In this document: positions 55,283-64,000 of the stretch, one piece after another
How positions within the stretch are numbered: the stretch's first letter is position 1
How the letters are laid out: each line of letters starts with the position of its first letter
From: Volutella citrinella
Lineage: Eukaryota > Ascomycota > Sordariomycetes > Hypocreales > Nectriaceae
Assembly: GCA_034401135.1 (NCBI GenBank)
Contig: JAWZSP010000009.1
Location: 434,001-498,000, forward strand
Direction: 5' to 3'
DNA: 64,000 nt
The notes under the pieces: model-generated
What the model was told of the DNA's origin: nothing
Seen by the model: only the letters and a program-made list of their open reading frames with translations
Database searches by the model: none
Position numbers and translations under genes: made by a program

Positions 55283-56435
55283 TGTGTAAATTAAGCCAGT
55301 CGAGATGCTGGAACAAAATGGGGTAAAACTGTAGGTGATGCGATGGTGGTGCCCTCAAAGGATGTCCATTGGGATTTAAAACGACGCACCCTCCCAGCCA
55401 CGGGGCCGACCACATGCTTTCCTCAGGGGTTTTTCCTTTATCAAGGAGCACACCTGAAAATCACAGCACCTTGGAACGACAATCTGGCCTCCCTCCCCCC
55501 CCGTGTTCCAGAGCCACCAGAACTTGGAACCAACAGACGGGCTCGAAACAGGCATCTGCTCACTGAGCCAACACGCAGAGGACCCAGCCCGGGTGCAATG
55601 TAACCCTCCGGGCGGCGGACCCCAGGCGCCGTTCGCGTCCCCGTCTGCCCCCCAGGGCCATTTTGCAGAAAGCAGGGTGGAACGACTCGAGGCCGGCCTC
55701 TGTCGCAGGAGGCCGCAGAAACACCGCATGAGCCGGCATTGCATGTTACCACGGTCCGCACGGGGGAGGGGATTGGCATTATCGGGGCCGTTTCCCGCCG
55801 ACGCTCCCCACGTGTGTGCCAGTTGCGCCCGTCTTGATTAGTTGGCGATCTCCCATATGGCGCCAGCCTCCGCGACACGGCCCGGACGTCGATCCAAGGA
55901 CGCGACGGGATCCGATAGGTTCGTTCCCGCTCGGCTGCCCGGGGTGGGTGGCCCATCTCGCCCCGTATAAGAGCCCCCAGTCCGGGCCAAAGAGTCGACG
56001 GGGAGGCCTGTTCTCGCAGGATCTGGGCCCCGGTCCCCCTGTCGTCTGCCCTGCCTCCCTCTGCTCCCACTTGCAAAGTCCGGAGTAAATAGGAAGGAGA
56101 GCAACTCCGGATAGGACCTCGCCGTGGCATAGTCGCGCCACTCCATGGCACGAATCTCCGTCGGCGGTGCAACCTCAACCAACGGCTTGCGCAAGTTGAC
56201 CGGGGACATGTGCTGATTGTCTTGCGGATCCCTATCAAGGCGCATATGCAACAGTATATGTTTTGTTTTTTTCTGTGCGGCGATCCGCGTTCGCTGCTCG
56301 GCCTTGTTTAAGGGCCTGGCGCCACAGGTGCTGAGGCCATTCATTCATTGTCCAAGTAGTTGTTAGTCCGTCTTGTTCCCCCCTCAACCAACAGTCGCTT
56401 CTGGCCTCGTCTCATCAGCTGCGGCGCGAACCAAC
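55283..56435. promoter_or_regulatory. GC-rich divergent intergenic region
   Basis: About 1.15 kb between head-to-head starts of the acyltransferase and the rhodopsin-domain gene. Several open frames on both strands overlap each other with proline/glycine-rich composition and no domain, as expected from GC-rich DNA without stops. I take them as chance. Confidence 0.5.
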
Positions 56436-57902
56436 ATGGCGCAGAACAACACCAATACCGAAGGCCTTGACGCATACGTCCTCGCCGCCTTTGGCCCGCC
56501 TCCCGAGGGCCTGGATCTCAATGAGTCCCTCGCCACCTCGTACAACATTGTCGTCTGCGTCGTCTGGGGCGTCGCCGCCGCTGCAGTCGCCCTGCGCTTC
56601 TACGTCCGCAGGGCCAAGGGCGCGCGCCTATGGTGGGATGACTGGGCTATCCTTTCTAGCGTGGTAAGCGCCATCGTCTCCGAATCTCCATTTGTATTGT
56701 CCATGCTGACTCCGGGTAGTTCTGCGTCAGCGTCACCGTTGCCACAACGATCCTAGGTACTTGAGCGAGCGCCCCTGACGTTGGAGAGACGATGCTGACA
56801 ATTGGCAGCTGGCCATTTTGGCGCAGGCGAACATGCTTGGAAGACTAATCTGAATCGGTTCATGAGTCTATTGAAGGTACACTCTATCCCATTCAATCCG
56901 TAATCCAGACATTAATCTTGTGCAGCTCGTCTACGCTGAGCCCTACATCTACGCCCTGGCCGTCACCTCGTCCAAGATCAGCATTCTCCTCCTGTACCGC
57001 CGCCTCTTCCATTCCAAGGCCGATGCAAGCAAAATCTTCGCCTACTCATACTGGTTCGCCGTCGGCCTCGCAGGCATCTATCCCATCATCCTATGGATCA
57101 CAATGGCATGTGCCTGCACTCCTATCAGCCACTACTGGGTGCAGTATGCCGATCCCAACTCTCCAGGCCATTGCATCAACACCTGGCTCTTCTTCCTCGC
57201 GCTTGGCATTGTCAACATGATCAACGACGTCATCATTCTTCTTGTTCCCGTCCCTAGGATCCTGAAGCTCAATATGGGAAAGAGACTGCGCGCCTCGGTT
57301 CTGGGCATCATGCTCCTCGGCGGATTGTAAGTTTACCCCCGTGCCGTATCCATCAGCACTGGCTGACAGCTTCAAGCGTGTGTGTGGCGAGCATTGTGCG
57401 CATCTACTACTTGAACGGCCTCTTCACCAACAAGGACGCGACCTGGTGGATGGGTCCCTCGTTCGCATGGTCCAGTATTGAGCCCTCCGTATCCATCATC
57501 TCGGCCTGTCTGCCCACGTATGCCCCGCTGTTCCACCTTGGCCGAGGCGGTACCAGCAAGTCGTCGCAAGCCCATTACGGCTACCCAAGCAATCGCTCCG
57601 GCGGCCACTCAGGTGTCCATTCATCGCACCCAGCCCACGGCCACCAGTTCAGCAGCAATCGGTTCGGCAGTCGCAATGTCGCGGGGCACACTAGGATCGA
57701 GGAAGACGAAGTCGAGCTGACGTGCAAGGTAACTGGTGGGGAGAGCAGCGCATCCAGCCGCGCTCTCGCCAGCAAGGGTAGCTCTGAAGATGACCGTGGC
57801 ATCACGGTGCGGACGCATGTCTCGGTGACTTCATATGGACGCCCAGACGACTTTTTCGACGTGGAGAAGAGCATGACGCCATCTTCAGTTCATCGCAAGT
57901 AA
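56436..57902 (+). CDS. Seven-TM rhodopsin-fold membrane protein (fungal SAT4/PTH11-like, no CFEM)
   Basis: Five exons (56436-56663, 56720-56756, 56809-56876, 56926-57326, 57377-57902) give 419 aa. TM segments follow the fungal rhodopsin-domain pattern: NIVVCVVWGVAAAAVALRFYVRR with RLWWDDWAIL, then GHFGAGEHAWK, LAVTSSKISILLLYRRLF and WITMACACTPISHYW. The family signature CINTWLFFLALGIVNMINDVIILLVPVP precedes SIVRIYYLNGLF and WSSIEPSVSIISACLPTYAPL. The cytosolic tail is Ser/His-rich (HSGVHSSHPAHGHQ). The proteins sit in the plasma membrane; some sense surface or host cues, most are uncharacterised. There is no CFEM domain or signal peptide. Confidence 0.9.
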
Positions 57903-58728
57903 CTGGTGCGATGCGATGGGTCTATCACGCACCCACAGCCATGATGGATGAGAGATGCGGCCTGCCAGAGTCAAACAAATGTATGGATAAACGATTTCAC
58001 AATTTATTTCCTTCGAGTAGATGTCTAGGAACCGAGATACCCTTCTTGTACCATCTTCAGGGCGGCTAATTGATTATTTTGTATTTGCGACTTCTCCAGT
58101 CTATGATTATGCGCGAGAAGAACAATTGATGTCGTCCAAAGTGGAGTCTCGCCAGTGCAGATGCGATTTAGATCTAGCCTCGTCAATCTCGACTCTTGTG
58201 CCTCAATTGGGACGAAAAGGTGGAGGAGGAGGAGCCGTCACCCCACAGAGCACTGGCCATGGTTTGGGACTTTGGTAACGCCAAGAGCGTGCAGCGCGGG
58301 ACTGTTTGAGGACTGACAGATTGACGTCCAGAATCGAGACGTGTTGTTCAAAAGTCATTCCGCTGACCGTCGGTTCCAGATGGTGACTACATCGAGCCAT
58401 CATGGCAGCGAGGTGCGATTCGGCCAAGCGCGTGGACAGATGACAAAAATAGCAACACTCAACAATATGCTTATTCGCCAGAGCTCTGAGCTTCGCGCCT
58501 AACGCAGGCACTCGTGCGACACCAAGCTATGCTGCTATTCGCCCCTTTAAGTGGTAAGCATAAAAGTAAGTGCGTGCGATGTCCCTAGCCGCAGAGGACG
58601 GGAATAGTGTTGATTTTTTAGGCCAGCGACCGCTGTCAGTCTTAAGCCTAGCAACCTTCTAGAGCCTTCTCAGCAGTGCTTACCTCAAATAGCTAAGCAG
58701 CTATGCTTTCTTCCATACCTCATTCATA
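57903..58728. other. Intergenic, no gene seen
   Basis: About 0.8 kb after the membrane-protein gene. A GTGGAGGAGGAGGAGCCGTC run lies near 58222. No coding signal was recognised. Confidence 0.5.
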
Positions 58729-59590
58729 TCAACTTGGTTTAGAAACTCCAGCATTGGCGATTGAAGCATACACAGTCTTTTCAAACTCTGCCAGCAACTC
58801 GACAGCCTTCTGATCGCCGGTTGGCTGGAGCTGGGACAAGAACACGCCCGCCACTCCGCTCCTCAGGTCCAACCACTAGCAATATAAAGGTTAGCCAGCA
58901 TTTCCCAGCCTTGCTTGACCCACATACCCAGTAGCCAGTTCGGATAGCCGGACCACGTCAGCGAGCACGCGTCGCGGCCGCCGGGCACAGCAGCGGTGTT
59001 GAGAAGCCCTCTGAGGCCGTAGTCGGCTGGCACATGATCGGGGACGGCGTTGTAGATGGCGTTGCGGTTATCGAGCGTGTACGATGCCGGATCGTTAAGA
59101 CCGATGCGGCTCTCTAGCTGTGGCATGGCCATTTCCGCCAGAGTCTCCGGACGCAGGAGCTTGCCTTGCAGCAAGCCGTGAAACAGCTTCAGCAGCTCCT
59201 CCATGGTGATGTAGAGGCTGCCGCCGCCAATGTCGTCTTCAACGGGGTCAGGGTACCAGAAGTCCGTGACCTCCCTGGGCTCGGAACCGGCCCGCTCCCA
59301 GAAGGTGACCTTGCGAGAAAGTAGGTCTTGCCACTGGTCCAGATGGAAAGTGGCGTCCCAGATAGACAGGGGTCGAACATGTATTTCTGCATGTACTCGC
59401 CCAGTTTCATGCCGCCATTGACCGCTTCGACCTGGCGCGCATGTCAGTACTTGGGTATGACACGCCGATTGCCCACGGCGGAGTGGGAGGAGTTCACTAT
59501 TAAGCCGGCCCATTCGATTCCTGGGGAATACATCCATCTCTCACCGGGCTCAAAGCCCAGGAAGGCCGGAAACGTGTCTCTCTGGGTTGA
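58729..59590 (-). pseudogene. Truncated, frameshifted beta-lactamase-fold serine hydrolase (EstB/LovD-like)
   Basis: Only the C-terminal two-thirds of the family is present. Reading on the minus strand from about 59590: FPAFLGFEPGERWMYSPGIEWAG (the usual Tyr of the YSN-like motif region), then an intron-like break and MKLGEYMQKYMFDP. Near 59365 a one-base shift is needed to join MFDP to LSIWDATFHLDQWQDLL. The frame continues through GGGSLYITMEELLKLFHGLLQGKLL. After a likely intron at about 58868-58915 it reads WWLDLRSGVAGVFLSQLQPTGDQ to a stop at 58729. The N-terminal part with the SxxK nucleophile is missing, and upstream sequence is non-coding. It is a relic. Intact relatives are esterases or acyltransferases. 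Confidence 0.75.
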
Positions 59591-59873
59591 GCCGTTAGTA
59601 CGTAGCTATGGAGAGCAAGATCGATCACGAACGATTCTACTTTGAAACGGCGGCAAGTTATTCATCTCGAAATACCTCTCGGCTAGCGGGTGCATGAATG
59701 GATATGCGTATTGTACTCCAAATGGTGAAACCCAAAGTGGCTACAGCTTAGGACTAATCGAGAAAGCTTCAATTATTATCAAATCCCGAATGTTAGTTGC
59801 TATTACTCATAAACCGCATAGTAGTCCCCCCCTCCTCCTCCCCCCCCTCCTATAATGGCCGCTTTATATGAAA

Positions 59874-60947
59874 TCAGCCTCTGTTCCCCTCGTGACGTTT
59901 CTCGATCTCGATAAGCTGTTTGGCAACCTGTGCAAAGGTATCTTTGTCATTGTGATATTTCAAACCAAGAATATGTTGAGCTGGTGATGAGTCGGCGCCG
60001 TATGATCCTTCTGGTAGTTCTTCCTTTTCAGGATCCCCTCTTGGTATTCTGGTCTCCATGTCTGCTAGGGCACATCTGAAAATGTTGGCGATGCGCTGGT
60101 TGGAAATCTGACCGGCGCTGATGATGAACCTCTTGCCACTGGCTTCTGGCGTAGTAATAGAGAGCACATGGGCGCGGGCCACGTCACGAACGTCCGCGTA
60201 CAAATGCAGCGTGTTGGCTGGCACTGGGGAAGAGGAAGCGAGACCCGGCTTGAGGAAGTTGTTCCATAGCCCAAAGTTGCTCTGGTTCAGTTCCTGTGGA
60301 CTGGCGAAGATAGTAGGGTCGTGAAAAGGTCCGTATACCATTGTTGGATTGATCACGACAAGATCGAACCCTGGCTTGTTCTGGGATGCAAAATCCCAGG
60401 CCGCCCTTTCGGCAAACTTCTTACTGGCAACGTAGGCAGCATTGATGATGGGTGTCGACAGTGCCTGTTCCCATGTGGTTGGGTTCCAGTCCTCGGCATT
60501 GTAGATCTTGGCTGGCCTGGTTTCCTTTGGTGCGGCAAAATCCATGACAGCGGCAATTGAACTTGTGAGGATGACTCGCTTCACGCCAGGCGCTACGCGA
60601 GTGATGCCTTGTAAGATTTCAAGAGTGCCCTGTTGAGCGGGCTTGAGAAATTCGAGATTGCTCGTCACCTGTCGATAATTGAAAGGCGATGCGGTGTGTA
60701 AAACGGTTTCAAAGGGTGTTGTTGAGGCTAATGCGTCATCGAATGCAAAAGGCGCCGTAATGTCAGGTACTAACGCGAAGTCGAGTTGTTGCAACTCGAT
60801 ATCCTTGGCAAACAAGCGACGTAGTTGGTCTGCTTTGACTTGGCTGCGGACAACGGCTCGGACAGAGTGGCCAGCCTCGAGTAGTTGGGATAGAATGTGC
60901 TGGGCGATGAACCCATTTGCACCAGTCAGAAGCACTCTCTGAGACAT
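59874..60947 (-). CDS. NAD(P)-dependent epimerase/reductase (dihydroflavonol reductase / GRE2-like)
   Basis: Single exon, 357 aa. An extended SDR: MSQRVLLTGANGFIAQHILSQLL (NAD(P) loop), AVVRSQVKADQLRRL (Arg and Lys for NADPH), TVLHTASPFNY, VILTSSIAAVMD, catalytic NAAYVASKKFAERAAW (YxxxK) and NPTMVYGP. The match to yeast methylglyoxal/isovaleraldehyde reductase GRE2 and plant dihydroflavonol reductases is clear in layout. It reduces aldehydes or ketones with NADPH in the cytosol. Head to head with the secreted hydrolase at 61587. In fungi such reductases occur both in detoxification and in secondary metabolism; nothing here decides. Confidence 0.92.
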   Translation of the reverse strand: MSQRVLLTGANGFIAQHILSQLLEAGHSVRAVVRSQVKADQLRRLFAKDIELQQLDFALVPDITAPFAFDDALASTTPFETVLHTASPFNYRQVTSNLEFLKPAQQGTLEILQGITRVAPGVKRVILTSSIAAVMDFAAPKETRPAKIYNAEDWNPTTWEQALSTPIINAAYVASKKFAERAAWDFASQNKPGFDLVVINPTMVYGPFHDPTIFASPQELNQSNFGLWNNFLKPGLASSSPVPANTLHLYADVRDVARAHVLSITTPEASGKRFIISAGQISNQRIANIFRCALADMETRIPRGDPEKEELPEGSYGADSSPAQHILGLKYHNDKDTFAQVAKQLIEIEKRHEGNRG

Positions 60948-61586
60948 GAGGATTTAAATGTCGTGTCGGGGTGGGAGTGCCGAAAAGCAGAGTAATTATC
61001 TTCTGTGGCCAACTGGTTTCTTTACCGGCTTTATATCTTCAGCCAGTGGTGAGAATTGCGGGGCGGGCACAGGGAACACCACCTTGGGCAGTTTCAATGA
61101 CGCACGATCAACCACGAGCACCAACCGTGTTCAGGGCAATAACAGGGCCAGTGGCGGCCGAAGCTGCAGCCCCTCAGGCTCCGGCCGTGCCGCTTTCCAG
61201 GGGTCCACTTGCCTACGCAGCCGGCTTACAAAGATGTGTTAACTCCGCGGACATAATCTATGAGGATACCATCGGATCGGCCTTCCAATTCCGAATTTTC
61301 GTTGCCGATCTTCCCAACATTCGTTAATGAGCGGAACGAACGGGCGTAAGTGGCCCTGCCAGCACAGAGACCTAGGAATCGCGATACATTGATGTCGTGG
61401 AAAGCAAGCCCTCAGAACGTCATCGTCTTGTGTACATAAACATGCATTGACGTCCAGTCAACACGACGCATCTCATCTCATCTCATCTCAAACTGCGCAT
61501 TGCAATCTTCTCACTCAAACCCTCCATTACAATCTTCTTCCCCAAACCCTCTACTGCTCAATCTCCTCTCCAACAAAAACATCGAC
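60948..61586. promoter_or_regulatory. Divergent promoter between reductase and hydrolase
   Basis: 0.64 kb. The hydrolase leader has a CATCT/TCATC microrepeat (about 61469-61490) and two imperfect 27-base direct repeats starting at about 61498 and 61525 (CATTGCAATCTTCT / CATTACAATCTTCT). No gene inside. Confidence 0.45.
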
Positions 61587-62474
61587 ATGCTTGCCAAAAA
61601 GTCAATTCTTTCAGTCCTTGGTCTCCTCGGCTCCATCAACGTCCACGGCACGGCGGCCGCTCCGATTACAACCGAAGACCTCCAATGGCCCAGTCAGTTC
61701 GTCCAGAGCGGCCCTAGCTTGCTGCGTGTACTCGTTCAAGGCAGTGGTCCAGCTGTTGTGGTGGTGCCCTCTTATGGCCGAGACGGTGGAGATGACTTTA
61801 ATGGCCTCACCACTGCCCTGGTTGACGCTGGCCACCTTGTTTTGCGCCCTCAACCCCGCGGTACTCTTGGATCTGTGGGGCCAATGAAAAATGTCACCTT
61901 GGATGACCTGGCAACGGACGTCGCCGAGGTTATCGATACACTCGCCGGTGGTCGTGCCATTGTCTTTGGCCATGCCTTTGGCACGTTCGTCACCAAGCGG
62001 GCTGCTTTGAACTACCCTGACAAGGTCCCTGCGATTGTCGTAGCAAGCCCGGGTGGTCAAAAGATCCCAGAGGACATTGCCGGTCTACCATTCGTTGCAG
62101 GAAATACATCCCTGCCGCTCAACACTCGACTTGCTGCCTTACAGAAGGCATTCTTCGCACCTGACCATGATGCACACATCTGGTTGGATGGATGGTATCC
62201 CGAAACTCTCGCTATGGAGCACGAAGCTATCGTCGGCGCCGGGGATCTGACTGAGTTTTGGGCCGGTGCGAACACCACCCAAGTCCTTGAGTTGATCCCT
62301 GCCAATGACCCTTTCCAGCCCAAGGATCAATGGAACACTACTGCTAGCCTCTATGGCAATCGGGCTACTTCGGTTATTATTGAGAACTCGTCCCATGCAC
62401 TGTTCCCAGAAAACTTGACCGGTGTGGTTGATGCTGTCCTGCCGTGGTTGTCTGCTCAATCTACCCGGCTGTAA
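61587..62474 (+). CDS. Secreted alpha/beta hydrolase-fold protein with the nucleophile Ser replaced by Ala
   Basis: Single exon, 295 aa. A signal peptide is expected from MLAKKSILSVLGLLGSINVHGTAA. The fold is recognisable: VVVVPSYGRDG (oxyanion loop), HLVLRPQPRG, LATDVAEVIDTL, then the nucleophile elbow AIVFGHAFGTFVTKRA. A late His (NSSHALFPENL, about 276) matches the catalytic histidine. In active relatives the elbow is GHSxG; here residue 130 is Ala (GCC at 61974-61976), one base from TCC. The frame is otherwise intact, with N-glycosylation sites (NVT, NTS, NTT). It may have lost hydrolase activity and kept a binding role, or be a recent inactivation. The start ATG at 61587 is preferred over an upstream in-frame one at 61500. 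Confidence 0.85.
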   Translation: MLAKKSILSVLGLLGSINVHGTAAAPITTEDLQWPSQFVQSGPSLLRVLVQGSGPAVVVVPSYGRDGGDDFNGLTTALVDAGHLVLRPQPRGTLGSVGPMKNVTLDDLATDVAEVIDTLAGGRAIVFGHAFGTFVTKRAALNYPDKVPAIVVASPGGQKIPEDIAGLPFVAGNTSLPLNTRLAALQKAFFAPDHDAHIWLDGWYPETLAMEHEAIVGAGDLTEFWAGANTTQVLELIPANDPFQPKDQWNTTASLYGNRATSVIIENSSHALFPENLTGVVDAVLPWLSAQSTRL

Positions 62475-63308
62475 TGTGAGTGGAGAAGGGATTGTCCATG
62501 TCACTGGAATATTTGTGTCAAGATATTTGCACACTTTTCTCTGTATGCGCTTACAGTTGCGGGTGTATAGGGTATCGTGTGTGGGAGGATGGAGGTGGTC
62601 AACGAGGACGGGGAGGGAGCAAGTAAGAGATGTAACTAGATGAATTAGATGAAAGTCTGCGGCGAGTCGGCTTGCTGATCATCGGGCATTCATTTTTAAA
62701 AACATCAGTCTCTATCTCCTTTTCCCTCCATGAGAGACTTGCCAAAGATGAGAAATCAACCCATAGACTAATGGGCCACGAAAGTGGTGATTTGGCGTCT
62801 TGGATACTGGAGCGTCTGAGCAGGCAATCTCCTTGTGCGCAACGAAGTGGTGCCCAATAAGGGCAAGCGCCATATCCACATTCGAACTGAATCTCCCTAG
62901 CCAGAGCTGAGAATCGAGAATCCAATACAAGGCAGGCAGGCCTCAGCTTGTCTAGGTAGCGAGAGCTATTCTCTACGTACAGCAATCTACCTGTGAGAGG
63001 TCATATTTTTTGCTTTATTCCGTTCATGCGGCGGCTTAAATATCCCAGGATTAAGAAACATCACTCGCTGACTTGGCGCGCCATCGGTTGCTAGGCTAGG
63101 CCCAGGCCAACGAGGGTGGACCGAAGCAATTCCAATCTGGGAAAAAGAAGCTTAACGGCTTACTCATGCCTGATTCAACGCCGCCCCCACCCGGGGGGGG
63201 GCTGATGTGATGTCTGTCACTCTTGTTGTCTGCGAAAGCAACGGTGGACAGTCATCTACAACTGGCACGAATGTTGCCCAGGTTTTGCCACTCCTGTGCT
63301 CAGAGACA
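62475..63308. promoter_or_regulatory. Intergenic before zinc-cluster gene
   Basis: About 0.83 kb, no gene recognised. A CCCCCACCCGGGGGGGGGC stretch, partly palindromic, lies at about 63184-63202, close upstream of the regulator start. Confidence 0.4.
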
Positions 63309-64000
63309 ATGGAACAGGCGGACGCAGCACTTGATACACGATGCCACGATGATGCGAGGCCATCTGATCGCGCCGACGGTGCGACAAGGAGACGGAGACG
63401 CGCTCAGCGCTCATGCACAGAGTGTCGTCGACGAAAGAGAAAGGTGAGTGATCAATGCACATACCCGCTCCCCGCTTGCACATATCGACATGGCTTGTTG
63501 ACTCGCCGTTTGATACACAATGTGCAGTGTGATGGCAAGCTTCCGTGCTGCGACTGCAGGTTGCGCGATAAGCCTGATGGCTGTCATTACGCAGATGCTC
63601 CTGTATCACCAGACAACAAACAAGAGAGCCCCCACAGCGGTACCACCATCTCGCTGGGTAGCTTGACACTAATTGCAAACACTCTTTCTACCAAGTCAGA
63701 CGCTAGCACAACCTCGCTTTCAATTCGTGAGTTTGGGTATGCACGGACTGGTACATCCACGGCGGACTTCCTGGACTCTATTGGCATAGACGGTGATGAA
63801 ATAAATGCAGAATTCGGTCCAATTTGCACTGCTGATGACAGCATCTGGCAGCAGTATCAGCGTTTAGTACAAAAACTGCCGACACGCGCGTGCGTCGACA
63901 AGCTCACTGACTTCTACTTCCGCGAGATTAACTGGCAATACTATGCCCTGGACGAAGCGGCATTCAGACAGAAGCTCCAGGCTTGGTATCAGCTTGATTT
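63309..64000 (+). CDS. Zn2Cys6 transcription factor, N-terminal part (runs off window)
   Basis: Two exons are visible: 63309-63443 and 63528 to the window end, about 200 residues. The start is the first in-frame ATG (MEQADAALDTR). A basic stretch (TRRRRRAQR) leads into the zinc cluster, split by the intron: SCTECRRRKRK|CDGKLPCCDCRLRDKPDGC, spacing C-X2-C-X6-C-X5-C-X2-C-X8-C. A linker with Ser/Thr follows. The middle region then starts (WQQYQRLVQKLPTRACVDKLTDFYFREINWQYYALDEAAF), matching the beginning of the fungal-specific TF domain. Nothing can be said about its 3' end. Its target genes may lie beyond the window. Confidence 0.9.
   Translation, partial: MEQADAALDTRCHDDARPSDRADGATRRRRRAQRSCTECRRRKRKVSDQCTYPLPACTYRHGLLTRRLIHNVQCDGKLPCCDCRLRDKPDGCHYADAPVSPDNKQESPHSGTTISLGSLTLIANTLSTKSDASTTSLSIREFGYARTGTSTADFLDSIGIDGDEINAEFGPICTADDSIWQQYQRLVQKLPTRACVDKLTDFYFREINWQYYALDEAAFRQKLQAWYQLD

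Noticed and set aside
55376..56344. Several long overlapping open frames on both strands upstream of the rhodopsin-domain gene
   Set aside because: They overlap each other in GC-rich DNA, are Pro/Gly/Arg-rich, contain no domain and lie in a divergent promoter.
59825..59850. C-rich run resembling a structural element
   Set aside because: Simple polypyrimidine tract in an intergenic region, with no further support.

Overview
The window is nuclear DNA of a filamentous ascomycete, most likely a Sordariomycete and perhaps of the order Hypocreales. The evidence is short GT-AG introns of about 45-75 bases with CTAAC-like branch sites, Zn2Cys6 regulators, a seven-domain highly reducing polyketide synthase, and fungal-only families such as BAHD-like acyltransferases and a rhodopsin-fold membrane protein. 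I cannot name the species. It reads as accessory genome: one primary-metabolism gene at the left edge (argininosuccinate synthase), then gene clusters, solitary secreted or membrane proteins and at least four decaying genes.

Layout. 1-0.5 kb: 3' end of argininosuccinate synthase. 1.1-2.4 kb: a kinase relic and a relic copy of part of a hydantoinase gene. 2.5-10.7 kb: a catabolic trio (FMN monooxygenase, allantoate-permease-like transporter, hydantoinase fused to an S-methylthiohydantoin desulfurase-like domain). 11.0-28.5 kb: a biosynthetic cluster of HR-PKS, acyltransferase, amino-acid permease, UDP-glycosyltransferase and 14-TM MFS pump, suggesting a glycosylated, possibly acylated, reduced polyketide. 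28.8-35.2 kb: a hypothetical protein, a 12-TM MFS pump and a divergent Zn2Cys6 regulator. 35.4-46.5 kb: a second catabolic cluster (SDR, HpcH/HpaI aldolase, ACS-type MFS, C2H2 regulator, RidA, 2-oxoglutarate dioxygenase). Its intergenic regions share a GGAGGAGC-type element. 46.8-57.9 kb: secreted zinc metalloprotease, small membrane protein, broken NACHT-ankyrin gene, second BAHD-like acyltransferase, rhodopsin-domain protein. 58.7-64.0 kb: beta-lactamase-fold relic, NAD(P)-dependent reductase, secreted alpha/beta hydrolase lacking its nucleophile serine, and the 5' part of another Zn2Cys6 regulator that runs off the end.

The exon models for the main spliced genes were derived by hand. For each complete one the exon lengths sum to a whole number of codons, which supports the junctions. 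Two introns are best explained as GC-AG. The strongest leads are the candidate glyco-polyketide cluster, the shared promoter element of the second catabolic cluster, the monooxygenase/thiohydantoinase trio, and the Ser-to-Ala hydrolase. I saw no tRNA, rRNA, CRISPR array or intact transposon.
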